Made by a program: the position numbers and the translations under genes | Assembly: GCA_017380475.1 (NCBI GenBank) | Contig: JAFODX010000060.1 | Span: 1 to 9,352 of the forward strand | Reading direction: 5' to 3' | Length of the DNA stretch: 9,352 nt | DNA from: Clostridia bacterium | GTDB lineage: Bacteria > Bacillota > Clostridia > UBA1381 | In this document: positions 1 through 7,466 of the stretch, piece after piece | Numbering within the stretch: position 1 is the stretch's first letter | Layout of the letters: each line of letters opens with the position of its first letter | Notes under the pieces: generated by a model | What the model saw: the letters and a program-made list of their open reading frames with translations, nothing else | Database searches by the model: none | What the model was told of the DNA's origin: nothing

Positions 1-41
1 ACTATCAGTTCATCATCTGTCATTTCTTTGTAATCTGCCAT
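1..41 (-). CDS. 5' end of a gene leaving the window, possibly a sigma factor (partial)
   Basis: Only the first 13 codons are visible, reading M-A-D-Y-K-E-M-T-D-D-E-L-I. The ATG at 41-39 lies one base after the stop codon of the 58-aa protein gene. Its Shine-Dalgarno sequence (AGGAAA, about 10 bases before the ATG) lies inside the last codons of that gene, so the two genes form one operon and are probably translationally coupled. An opening of the type 'MTDDELI' is common in sigma-70 family factors such as clostridial SigH, where it precedes a segment like '..GD..A...L...Y'. That continuation is outside the window, so the identity is an inference; the start and the coupling are seen directly. 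Confidence 0.5.
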   Translation of the reverse strand, partial: MADYKEMTDDELI

Positions 42-42
42 A

Positions 43-219
43 TTAGTTCTGTTTCCTGACTATAGTATACTCATCACCCATACGAAAATACGGGCATCCA
101 CGGCGTTTATCGGAATACATACGCATCATCTCATCTTCGTCCATATCTATTATACAGCTGTAGCACTCGTATTCCTCATCATATTCATAATTCATACAAA
201 ACTCACAGCCTGATGTCAT
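43..219 (-). CDS. Small cysteine-rich protein, DUF6472-like (58 aa)
   Basis: This is a 58-residue acidic protein with Cys5-x2-Cys8, Cys19-x2-Cys22 and a further Cys42 in a GCPYF motif, ending in GDEYTIVRKQ. The arrangement resembles the clostridial DUF6472 family from memory; its function is unknown. The CxxC pairs suggest a small metal (Zn or Fe) site, which is inference. The ORF could begin at 264, but that ATG lies upstream of the -10 box of a very good promoter (253-281), so the start is at 219, with GGAGGG (227-232) 7 bases before it. It is the first gene of an operon with the gene that starts at 41. No signal peptide or membrane segment is present, so it is probably cytoplasmic. Confidence 0.75.
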   Translation of the reverse strand: MTSGCEFCMNYEYDEEYECYSCIIDMDEDEMMRMYSDKRRGCPYFRMGDEYTIVRKQN

Positions 220-252
220 TTGTATACCCTCCAATAAAACATACCTATATAT

Positions 253-281
253 ATTGTATTCCATTCTGTCTGTTTTGTCAA
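253..281 (-). promoter_or_regulatory. Sigma-A promoter of the DUF6472-like gene
   Basis: The -35 box TTGACA (276-281) and the -10 box TACAAT (253-258) are separated by exactly 17 bases on the minus strand. Transcription should start near 246, leaving about 26 bases before the ATG at 219. The promoter overlaps the coding sequence of the longer possible ORF and so excludes the start at 264. Confidence 0.85.
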
Positions 282-300
282 GTTAAATTTATTTTTTGCA

Positions 301-330
301 ACTAAAAAGAGCCACTTTCGTGACTCTTTT
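301..330 (-). terminator. Intrinsic terminator of the class A PBP gene
   Basis: An 11-bp stem (arms 305-315 and 320-330) closes a GAAA tetraloop when read on the minus strand and runs into a short U-tract. One pair (312/323) is a G-U wobble on the minus strand but a C/A mismatch on the plus strand, which fixes the direction. It begins 5 bases after the PBP stop codon. Confidence 0.8.
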
Positions 331-334
331 AATA

Positions 335-2965
335 TTATTCTGTACCTATCTCACCTGTCTGCGGTGGCGGATTCTGTTGTGCCGGCGGTTGTACAGGCTG
401 CGGTGGCGGGGTTACAACCGTTTGCGGTGCCGGTGTAGGCTTTTGTGTAGCCGCCGCTGTCGGTTTGGGTGACGCTGAAGATGTCGGTTTCTGAGTAGCT
501 TTTCCGTCTTCTTCATCTTCTTCCTCAACCACATCGTGTTCGTCACCGTCGATTGTTTCTTCTGCATCAAAGTGATTTGTGCATTTCTGTGTCGGCTTTG
601 TTCCCGGAACATAATATGCAGTTGCCTTTTCACATGTGCTTCCTGCAAGCTTTCCGCTTATTACACATATATCTGCCTTTTCTACCGACGCAGGTTTATC
701 AAGTGTTTCATACGACTGACTTTCACTAATTTTCTCAAACACGAGCTTCCATGCTGTAACTGCAGGATTGCTGCTTATTCCTGCCCCTGAAAGCGATGAC
801 GGAGTATCAAATCCAAACCATACCGCTCCAACATAATACGGTGTGAATCCTACAAACCACTTATCGTAGTTATTATCTGTAGTACCGGTCTTACCGTAAG
901 TGGGCATTCCCTTTCTCAATGCTGCACCGGTAGCAGTACCGCACGAAAGCTTTATCGGACCTGAAAGCAGACTTGCAGTAATATATGCAGATGACTCACT
1001 GATTACCTGAGTTGATTCACTGCTGTTTTCAAGTACTGTCTCACCATTACCGTCAAGAACTTTTGTATAGGTGTGCGGTGTAATATATCTTCCTGAATTC
1101 ACGAATACACCGTATGCAGATGCCATTTCCTTTACAGTTACACCGTATGTCAATCCGCCCAGTGCAAGCGCTGAATAGTTCTTATCGCCCTCTGCGAGCG
1201 TAGAAATATGGAACTTATTCTGCAGATAACCGTAAGAGTTTGAAACACCAACCTTTTCAAGAACCTTGACTGCCGGAATATTTGCCGAACGTGCAACGGC
1301 TTCTTTTATGGTCATCTTGCCCTTAAAACCACTGTATGCGTTCTTCGGAGTCCAGCCGTCAATTGTTATTTTTTCGTCAACTACAACGTCAGATTCGGTT
1401 ATCTTACCCAAATCAATCGCAGGTCCGTAAACAGCAATCGGCTTTATAGCAGAACCCGGCTGAACCTTTGCCTGTGTTGCTCTGTTCCAGCCACGCACAT
1501 TTGTCTTTTTGCCGAGACCGCCTATGATACCCTTGATTTCTCCGGTGTACGGATCTGTTACAACCATACCCGCCTGAAGTTCCTTGTCACCCCGTGCTGC
1601 CGGGAAGTTTGAACGTGTTTCAAACACACTCTCCATCGCCGACTGTACTTTCGGGTCAACAGTTGCATAAATCTTATAACCGCCGTTATAAACCTGACTC
1701 TTTGCGAACTCGCTTGTATAGTTCTTTCTTTCTACAAGGTCATTTATAACATCATTTACGAGCTGATCCTCAAAATAAGATGTCATCGCACGCTGTTCCT
1801 TTGCATATGTCAGGTCAAGTTTCAGCTCTGCATTTTTCGCTGTTTCGTATTCCTGCTCGGATATTTTTCCAAGCTCATACATCTTTTTAAGAACAATATT
1901 TCGTTTTTCTACATTATTGTTCGGATTTTTTATCGGGTCATAACGTTCAGGATACTGTGTTATACCTGCAATTGATGCCGCTTCCTGAAGGTTTAACTCT
2001 GATGCTGATTTGTTGAAGTATGTCCGTGCAGCTGCCTCTACACCGTCACAACCGTTTGCAAAATGGGCAACATTACAATATATACCCAAAATTTCCTCTT
2101 TCGACAGTTGGTTTTCAAACGCTATTGCACGCATAATTTCTTTAATCTTACGTGTAGCTGTCTGATCCTTTTCAGATGTTATATTCTTAATCGTCTGCTG
2201 AGTTATTGTAGAACCGCCGTAGCTTGCTCCCTCTCCTGTGAATTTTGATTTCACATAACCCAGAACAGCACCTGCTGTACGCTTAACGTCAACACCGTTA
2301 TGGTCATAAAAACGTTCGTCTTCTATAGATACGATAGCATCCTTGAAGCATGAGGCAATATCTGTCGGTTCTACCCATATACTGTTCGAATCAGAATGAA
2401 GCTTTATAAGCTCTTTTGCTCTGCCCTGCTCATCAAAATAATACACCTGTGATGTCTGGTTAAGTGCAAGATTCTGAAGGTTCATTTCCTTTATCTCACG
2501 GGATACTGCCGCATACATTCCCACAAACATACCCGATATTACAACTATCATCACAAGTATTACGGATAATATCGCAACACGCAGTTTACGCCTGAATACA
2601 ATCTGCTTTTCTGTGAGTCTTTTTTTCTGACGTCTTTTTCTTTTAGCCGGTCTTCTGGTCGGAGTACCGGGCGAAGCATAAGACGGTGCACTATGTGCAG
2701 GCGGTCTGTGCACTTCAGCCGGACGTGACGGCGGTGACATACGGACTTCCGATGTTCGTGAAGCTCCTCTGCCCATAGTTTTATCTGCCGGTGTCAATTG
2801 CTTACGGCGTCTTGACGGATATTCAGTTGAACGTCTGCGTCTTAATAATTCACTGTCCTCATTTGACAGAGTCGAATATTTTGCAGTTTTTCTGTCAAAT
2901 GATTCCCAGTCAAAATCATCATTTTCTGAAAATCTGCCTCTGTTTCGTCTGCTGTAATCTGACAC
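335..2965 (-). CDS. Class A penicillin-binding protein, bifunctional transglycosylase/transpeptidase (PBP1A type)
   Basis: The enzyme polymerises lipid II into glycan strands (GT51) and cross-links the peptides (transpeptidase) on the outer face of the membrane. Residue numbers here count from the ATG at 3013. A long basic, proline-rich cytoplasmic tail (1-145) precedes one membrane helix (about 146-169). GT51 motifs follow: EDERFYDH (catalytic Glu231), GGSTITQQ (267-274) and KEEILGIYCN (305-314). Transpeptidase motifs are S521-A-I-K524 (nucleophile Ser521), S576-A-N578 and K708-T-G-T711. The tail has Cys783, Cys794 and Cys811 (an ICxxSGKLAxxxC pattern common in clostridial PBPs), an acidic run and a Thr/Pro/Lys-rich end. 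I chose the GTG at 2965 (876 aa): it has GGAGGG (2973-2978) 7 bases upstream. The ATG at 3013 has no Shine-Dalgarno and would lie only a base or two from the predicted transcript start; the ATG at 2980 also lacks one. Confidence 0.95.
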   Translation of the reverse strand: MSDYSRRNRGRFSENDDFDWESFDRKTAKYSTLSNEDSELLRRRRSTEYPSRRRKQLTPADKTMGRGASRTSEVRMSPPSRPAEVHRPPAHSAPSYASPGTPTRRPAKRKRRQKKRLTEKQIVFRRKLRVAILSVILVMIVVISGMFVGMYAAVSREIKEMNLQNLALNQTSQVYYFDEQGRAKELIKLHSDSNSIWVEPTDIASCFKDAIVSIEDERFYDHNGVDVKRTAGAVLGYVKSKFTGEGASYGGSTITQQTIKNITSEKDQTATRKIKEIMRAIAFENQLSKEEILGIYCNVAHFANGCDGVEAAARTYFNKSASELNLQEAASIAGITQYPERYDPIKNPNNNVEKRNIVLKKMYELGKISEQEYETAKNAELKLDLTYAKEQRAMTSYFEDQLVNDVINDLVERKNYTSEFAKSQVYNGGYKIYATVDPKVQSAMESVFETRSNFPAARGDKELQAGMVVTDPYTGEIKGIIGGLGKKTNVRGWNRATQAKVQPGSAIKPIAVYGPAIDLGKITESDVVVDEKITIDGWTPKNAYSGFKGKMTIKEAVARSANIPAVKVLEKVGVSNSYGYLQNKFHISTLAEGDKNYSALALGGLTYGVTVKEMASAYGVFVNSGRYITPHTYTKVLDGNGETVLENSSESTQVISESSAYITASLLSGPIKLSCGTATGAALRKGMPTYGKTGTTDNNYDKWFVGFTPYYVGAVWFGFDTPSSLSGAGISSNPAVTAWKLVFEKISESQSYETLDKPASVEKADICVISGKLAGSTCEKATAYYVPGTKPTQKCTNHFDAEETIDGDEHDVVEEEDEEDGKATQKPTSSASPKPTAAATQKPTPAPQTVVTPPPQPVQPPAQQNPPPQTGEIGTE

Positions 2966-3021
2966 GTTAAATCCCTCCATTTCTGTTGGATATGTGTATC
3001 TTATCCGATACATACGCTTTT

Positions 3022-3050
3022 ATTATATACCATTTTTACTGTTTTTTCAA
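3022..3050 (-). promoter_or_regulatory. Sigma-A promoter of the class A PBP gene
   Basis: TTGAAA (3045-3050) and TATAAT (3022-3027) are separated by 17 bases on the minus strand. The transcript would start near 3015, giving a leader of about 50 bases to the GTG at 2965. The spacing and the consensus -10 make this convincing. Confidence 0.82.
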
Positions 3051-3059
3051 TACTTTTTA

Positions 3060-3088
3060 GTATTATTTTTCCATTTACGGGCAACAAT
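3060..3088 (+). promoter_or_regulatory. Possible forespore (sigma-F/G type) promoter of the BofC-like gene
   Basis: No sigma-A promoter is evident before the gene at 3121. The sequence GTATT (3060-3064) followed 15 bases later by GGCAACAAT (3080-3088) fits the forespore sigma-F pattern GYWTA / GGNNANANT in all but one -35 position. A TAAAAT box at 3094-3099 without a matching -35 is the alternative. The call is weak because these consensus sequences are short and the DNA is AT-rich. Confidence 0.3.
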
Positions 3089-3120
3089 TCAAGTAAAATC
3101 ACATATCCGGAGGATGAAAA

Positions 3121-3507
3121 ATGGAAAATTTTAAACTCAATCGCAGGAATATAACTACAATTGCATCATATTTATTTTTAACAGCAATATTTTTTATATT
3201 CGGATTGCTTATAGGATTTCACAACGGTGATGACCCTATAATAAAAGAAACATCAAACACCGTAACCACAGTACCCGATAACACTGTATTCCCCATCCCT
3301 ACAGTATTGCCGTCAAACTACAGAGTAATATTGGAGGACGGAGAACTACGGCTGTACATTGACGAAAACGGCATCAGCCGACTTATTTCACGTGAGGAAA
3401 TAAGCGAGGATTTATATCCGGTATCCGATATTGCATCGCTGAAAAAAGGTATTGTTTTCGAAACGGCAGACGGTGCAATTTCACTAATGGAAAACTTTAT
3501 ATCTTAA
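3121..3507 (+). CDS. Membrane-anchored protein with BofC-like C-terminal segment (hypothetical, 128 aa)
   Basis: A short basic N-terminus is followed by one hydrophobic helix (about 13-32), a Thr/Pro-rich linker (about 43-65) and a compact domain (66-128), which should lie outside the cytoplasm. The domain opens with YRVILEDGELRLYI and continues to SDIASLKKGIVFETADGAISLMENF. This strand-strand-helix pattern, with a 'L..GI.....A...L' ending, resembles the C-terminal part of BofC and many clostridial BofC_C-like proteins. In Bacillus, BofC is a forespore protein that restrains the SpoIVB protease during the sigma-K checkpoint. The likeness is recalled, not computed, and the N-terminal BofC domain is missing, so function is open. 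GGAGGA sits 6 bases before the ATG. The gene is divergent from the PBP gene and precedes groES with no clear terminator between them. Confidence 0.8.
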   Translation: MENFKLNRRNITTIASYLFLTAIFFIFGLLIGFHNGDDPIIKETSNTVTTVPDNTVFPIPTVLPSNYRVILEDGELRLYIDENGISRLISREEISEDLYPVSDIASLKKGIVFETADGAISLMENFIS

Positions 3508-3614
3508 TATTTATGAACTATCTGTTAAATGTAATTATTTGTAAAATCAATCGAAATATGCCGTTATTTCAAGCATTTTAAAGAATTTAATGTATTTTAC
3601 GTAAATTTCACACC

Positions 3615-3643
3615 TTGAAAAATAACGTCAAAAGTTGCATAAT
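3615..3643 (+). promoter_or_regulatory. Sigma-A promoter of groESL
   Basis: TTGAAA (3615-3620) and CATAAT (3638-3643) are 17 bases apart. The start would fall near 3650, at the first base of the CIRCE operator, which is the usual arrangement for HrcA-controlled heat-shock operons. Confidence 0.7.
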
Positions 3644-3650
3644 ACCCATA

Positions 3651-3677
3651 TTAGCACTCATTTGTCTTGAGTGCTAA
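3651..3677 (+). promoter_or_regulatory. CIRCE operator (HrcA binding site)
   Basis: A perfect inverted repeat TTAGCACTC / GAGTGCTAA with a 9-base spacer matches the full CIRCE consensus. The HrcA repressor binds it; HrcA itself needs GroEL for activity, so free GroE sets the feedback on the operon. The site lies just after the predicted promoter and 55 bases before groES. Confidence 0.98.
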
Positions 3678-3690
3678 TAATACATAGTAA

Positions 3691-5669
<1,979 letters not shown>

Positions 5670-5677
5670 AAACCCAA

Positions 5678-5712
5678 AGAAGATGTTGCCGATGCAACAT
5701 CTTCTCTTTTTT
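5678..5712 (+). terminator. Intrinsic terminator of groESL
   Basis: A perfect 12-bp stem (arms 5678-5689 and 5694-5705) with a CGAT loop is followed by CTTTTTT, and starts 9 bases after the groEL stop. It overlaps the end of the convergent minus-strand gene, whose stop is at 5711-5713. On the minus strand the stem is followed by TTTGGGTTTTT, so it may also stop that gene, less efficiently. Confidence 0.93.
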
Positions 5713-6166
5713 AGCAGTAATAATCATATGCACTTTTAAAAAATTCGGATATGTATTCTTCCGATATCCCCAAATGAAATGCTGTAAGTTTTTTGTGTGC
5801 GTTTTCGTATCGTTCAAGCAGTTCATTTTTTGTATATAAATCAACCTTCACACTTCTTCTCAAATCAAGAATATCTCCGTTACGCATTATATAAGATGTA
5901 TTTAATGTAAAAAGCGGAGCCTCTTGTTTAGGGTCTATTAAAACTAAAATTGTTCTCAACAACTCATGCCTTAATTTTTCATCCATTTTTTCCGAGAGTT
6001 CTTCAAATGCTTCTTTTGAGCTCACGCTTGTTAAATTTTCCTTGATAACATCTCTTGAAGCAAGATATTCCGAATACCACTTTTCATATTTATCAGAAAC
6101 CATAATAAGATGATATCTTATTATATCAGCTATTTTCTCTGCCGTTTTAATATACAGATTTGTCAT
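5711..6166 (-). CDS. Hypothetical protein, 151 aa, behind a structured RNA leader
   Basis: I do not recognise this protein. It is soluble, mostly helical by eye, charged, without signal peptide, membrane segment or cysteine cluster; the only Cys is the last residue. The middle (about 45-72) is rich in Glu, Lys and Leu and could be a coiled helix; the centre (about 83-110) looks more like beta strands. The start is well supported: AGGGGAG (6174-6180) lies 7 bases before the ATG. The gene is convergent with groEL and divergent from spoIIID. No promoter fits between its start and the terminator hairpin at 6186-6211, so expression should depend on read-through from the promoter at 6347-6375 across a folded leader. 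That layout implies attenuation control. I infer nothing about its biochemical role. Confidence 0.82.
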   Translation of the reverse strand: MTNLYIKTAEKIADIIRYHLIMVSDKYEKWYSEYLASRDVIKENLTSVSSKEAFEELSEKMDEKLRHELLRTILVLIDPKQEAPLFTLNTSYIMRNGDILDLRRSVKVDLYTKNELLERYENAHKKLTAFHLGISEEYISEFFKSAYDYYC

Positions 6167-6185
6167 TTATTTTCTCCCCTCAAAT

Positions 6186-6211
6186 AAAAAAGTGCGTTCA
6201 GAAGAACGCAC
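6186..6211 (-). terminator. Intrinsic terminator between the structured RNA and the 151-aa gene
   Basis: A perfect 8-bp stem (arms 6192-6199 and 6204-6211) with a 4-base loop is followed by six U on the minus strand (6186-6191). On the plus strand the same A-run comes before the stem, so it works only for minus-strand transcripts. It ends just 5 bases before the Shine-Dalgarno of the downstream gene, the usual position of a transcription attenuator. Confidence 0.88.
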
Positions 6212-6342
6212 CGAAAAAGTACCTCTCCTGACGCCAATCAACTAATATTCCTTTACAACAAGAGGATATTATAGAGAAGTACCTTTTACCAAAGATACTT
6301 TCTCTTGTTGTAAACAAAATATTCAATTAGTTGATTGGCAAT
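6186..6342 (-). ncRNA. Structured RNA of unknown class (leader/attenuator or small RNA, about 155 nt)
   Basis: Reading on the minus strand from the predicted start (near 6340): a 14-bp perfect outer stem (6326-6339 with 6233-6246), an internal loop, a 13-bp perfect stem (6302-6314 with 6252-6264), and an apical hairpin (about 6291-6304 with 6274-6287, one bulge and one G-U) compete or stack at its base. A downstream segment (6214-6227) and a U-tract terminator follow. The outer stem begins within a few bases of the transcript start, so almost the whole RNA is closed into one long rod. G-U pairs that would be C/A mismatches on the plus strand support the minus strand. I find no T-box sequence or known riboswitch signature. 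A 6S-like RNA has a similar outline, but sequence support is lacking. Confidence 0.65.
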
Positions 6343-6346
6343 TTCT

Positions 6347-6375
6347 ATCATACCACATTTCACTCAAAAATGCAA
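6347..6375 (-). promoter_or_regulatory. Sigma-A promoter of the structured RNA / 151-aa gene
   Basis: TTGCAT (6370-6375) and TATGAT (6347-6352) are 17 bases apart on the minus strand, placing the start at about 6339-6342, exactly at the first base of the outer RNA stem. It lies back to back with the spoIIID promoter region. Confidence 0.75.
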
Positions 6376-6400
6376 TAGTTATCGTTGAATTTATTTTCGT

Positions 6401-6429
6401 GAATATCCCCCGCCCTCTACTCATATATT
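6401..6429 (+). promoter_or_regulatory. Probable sigma-E promoter of spoIIID
   Basis: GAATATC (6401-6407) and CATATATT (6422-6429) are separated by 14 bases. This fits the mother-cell sigma-E pattern (-35 ending ATATT, -10 CATACAAT) at most positions. In Bacillus, spoIIID is a sigma-E gene, so the match is expected. No sigma-A promoter is evident here. The start would be near 6436. Confidence 0.55.
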
Positions 6430-6470
6430 GTAGAGAAAACTTGAAAAAAATTAAAACTCGGGGGTTGGAA

Positions 6471-6752
6471 ATGAAAGATTACATTGAGGACAGAGTCATA
6501 GAGATTGCACAATACATTGTAGACAACAATGCAACAGTAAGAAGCACAGCAAAAGTATTCAACGTCAGCAAGTCCACAGTTCACAAGGATGTTCACGAAC
6601 GCCTGCTTAAAATCAACCGTGATATGTACAGAAAATGCAACGGCGTCCTTGAAAAGAACAAAGCAGAACGCCACATAAGAGGCGGTATGGCAACACGCGA
6701 AAAATACCGTCATGTACATAACTGCAGTAATGAAAAGTTTGCAGAACGTTAA
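6471..6752 (+). CDS. spoIIID: SpoIIID, mother-cell sporulation transcription factor
   Basis: SpoIIID is a small DNA-binding protein that activates and represses mother-cell genes between the sigma-E and sigma-K stages. From the ATG at 6471 the protein has 93 residues, the same length as the Bacillus protein. The start MKDYIEDRVIEIAQYI is conserved; the helix-turn-helix covers about 21-44, with the near-invariant VSKSTVHKDVHERL at 32-45. The basic second DNA-contact region includes ERHIRGGMATREKY (about 66-79). An upstream in-frame ATG at 6399 would add 24 residues not seen in the family and would lie in front of the predicted sigma-E promoter, so it is rejected. The Shine-Dalgarno is unusual (GGGGG at 6460-6464, 6 bases before the ATG). 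Its usual neighbours in Bacillus (spoIIQ, mbl) are absent; relQ follows 81 bases later with no terminator evident. Confidence 0.96.
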   Translation: MKDYIEDRVIEIAQYIVDNNATVRSTAKVFNVSKSTVHKDVHERLLKINRDMYRKCNGVLEKNKAERHIRGGMATREKYRHVHNCSNEKFAER

Positions 6753-6774
6753 CATTTTTTGCGATATTTAACTC

Positions 6775-6803
6775 TTGCATTATATAATGACATATGATAC
6801 AAT
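6775..6803 (+). promoter_or_regulatory. Sigma-A promoter of relQ
   Basis: TTGCAT (6775-6780) and TACAAT (6798-6803) are 17 bases apart, with the start near 6810 and a leader of about 24 bases. A TATAAT at 6783-6788 has no -35 at the right distance and is less likely. Confidence 0.72.
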
Positions 6804-6833
6804 ATAAGTATCAAATGAAAGGTAGATTGAAAG

Positions 6834-7454
6834 ATGCTTATACAGGAAACAAACAGTCACGACCTGCGCATTGCTATGCTTCCGTATACAAGTGCGTTAA
6901 AGCTCGTTGATATGTATATAGACACAATCGAAGAAGAACTTTTTACATACAAAAGCCAGAACCCGATTGAGCACGTTAAGTCAAGACTTAAAAGACCAAG
7001 CTCAATTGCAAGAAAGCTCGAAAAAAGGGGTTATGAACCGACGCTTGAAAATGCACTCAAGTATATTGACGATATTGCAGGTGTACGTATTGTATGCCAG
7101 TTTCAGGACGATATTTATAAAGTTGCTGAGGTTATCAAGAATTTTCAGAATATACGAATCGTTCAGATTAAGGACTACATAAAAGAACCTAAAGAGAACG
7201 GCTACAGAAGCTACCATATGCACGTTGAAATCCCTGTGCGTATGCTTCACGGTGAAGAAATGGTCAAGGTCGAAATTCAGCTTCGTACCGTTGCTATGGA
7301 TTTCTGGGCAAGTCTTGAACACAAAATCCGTTATAAGAACGAATCGGATGTTCCCGAACATATCAGCAAGGAGCTTAAACTCTGTGCTACAATGGTCGAA
7401 CAGATGGATGACCAGATGCAACATCTGAATAACGAAATCGAACAGTTGGATTAA
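6834..7454 (+). CDS. relQ: Small alarmone synthetase, RelQ/YjbM type (GTP pyrophosphokinase)
   Basis: The protein transfers pyrophosphate from ATP to GTP or GDP to make (p)ppGpp. At 206 residues it carries only the synthetase domain; the HD hydrolase and C-terminal regulatory domains of Rel are missing, as in RelQ/RelP small alarmone synthetases. Motifs: RLKRPSSIARKLEKRG (51-66) for ATP binding, DDIAGVRI (79-86) with the metal-binding Asp, ENGYRSYHM (121-129) for the GTP base, and VEIQLRTVAMDFWASLEHKIRYK (in segments, 146-168) with Glu148. The helical C-terminus (about 177-206) fits the RelQ tetramer interface, which places it with RelQ rather than RelP; that choice is inference. GAAAGG lies 11 bases before the ATG. 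It has its own sigma-A promoter, but upstream spoIIID transcripts may also read into it. Confidence 0.93.
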   Translation: MLIQETNSHDLRIAMLPYTSALKLVDMYIDTIEEELFTYKSQNPIEHVKSRLKRPSSIARKLEKRGYEPTLENALKYIDDIAGVRIVCQFQDDIYKVAEVIKNFQNIRIVQIKDYIKEPKENGYRSYHMHVEIPVRMLHGEEMVKVEIQLRTVAMDFWASLEHKIRYKNESDVPEHISKELKLCATMVEQMDDQMQHLNNEIEQLD

Positions 7455-7466
7455 AAAAGCTGAATT

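Noticed and set aside
412..790. Two short open frames overlapping the 3' part of the PBP gene (412-648 minus, 536-790 plus)
   Set aside because: They are frame shadows of the low-complexity Pro/Thr/Lys-coding tail and adjoining transpeptidase region; no ribosome binding sites and no recognisable product.
6268..6273. Internal TATAAT on the minus strand within the structured RNA as a second promoter
   Set aside because: At 17 bases upstream the hexamer is ATCTTT, and TTGGTA lies only 13 bases away. It would in any case still be upstream of the terminator.
6214..6304. CRISPR-like repeats, because GGTACTT-type segments recur three times
   Set aside because: The copies are unequally spaced and partly inverted, and are explained by pairing within one RNA; no array or cas gene is present.
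6233..6339. Reading the nested inverted repeats as a MITE or other small mobile element
   Set aside because: The 14-bp ends could be terminal repeats, but no flanking direct repeat is visible. Promoter, stems and terminator are in register, and strand-specific G-U pairs favour an RNA. A multi-copy search could reopen this.
6186..6342. T-box leader or another known riboswitch
   Set aside because: The conserved T-box sequence AGGGUGGNACCGCG and a specifier-loop layout are absent; GAGAGGUACUUUUU near the terminator only superficially resembles it.
6399..6470. N-terminal extension of spoIIID from the ATG at 6399
   Set aside because: The 24 extra residues are not found in SpoIIID proteins, and the codons overlap the predicted sigma-E promoter; from 6471 the protein is exactly the family length of 93.
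7002..7424. 140-codon open frame on the minus strand opposite relQ
   Set aside because: It lies wholly within relQ, has no Shine-Dalgarno or promoter of its own, and its Phe/Leu/Asn/His-rich product looks like an antisense translation of a conserved gene.
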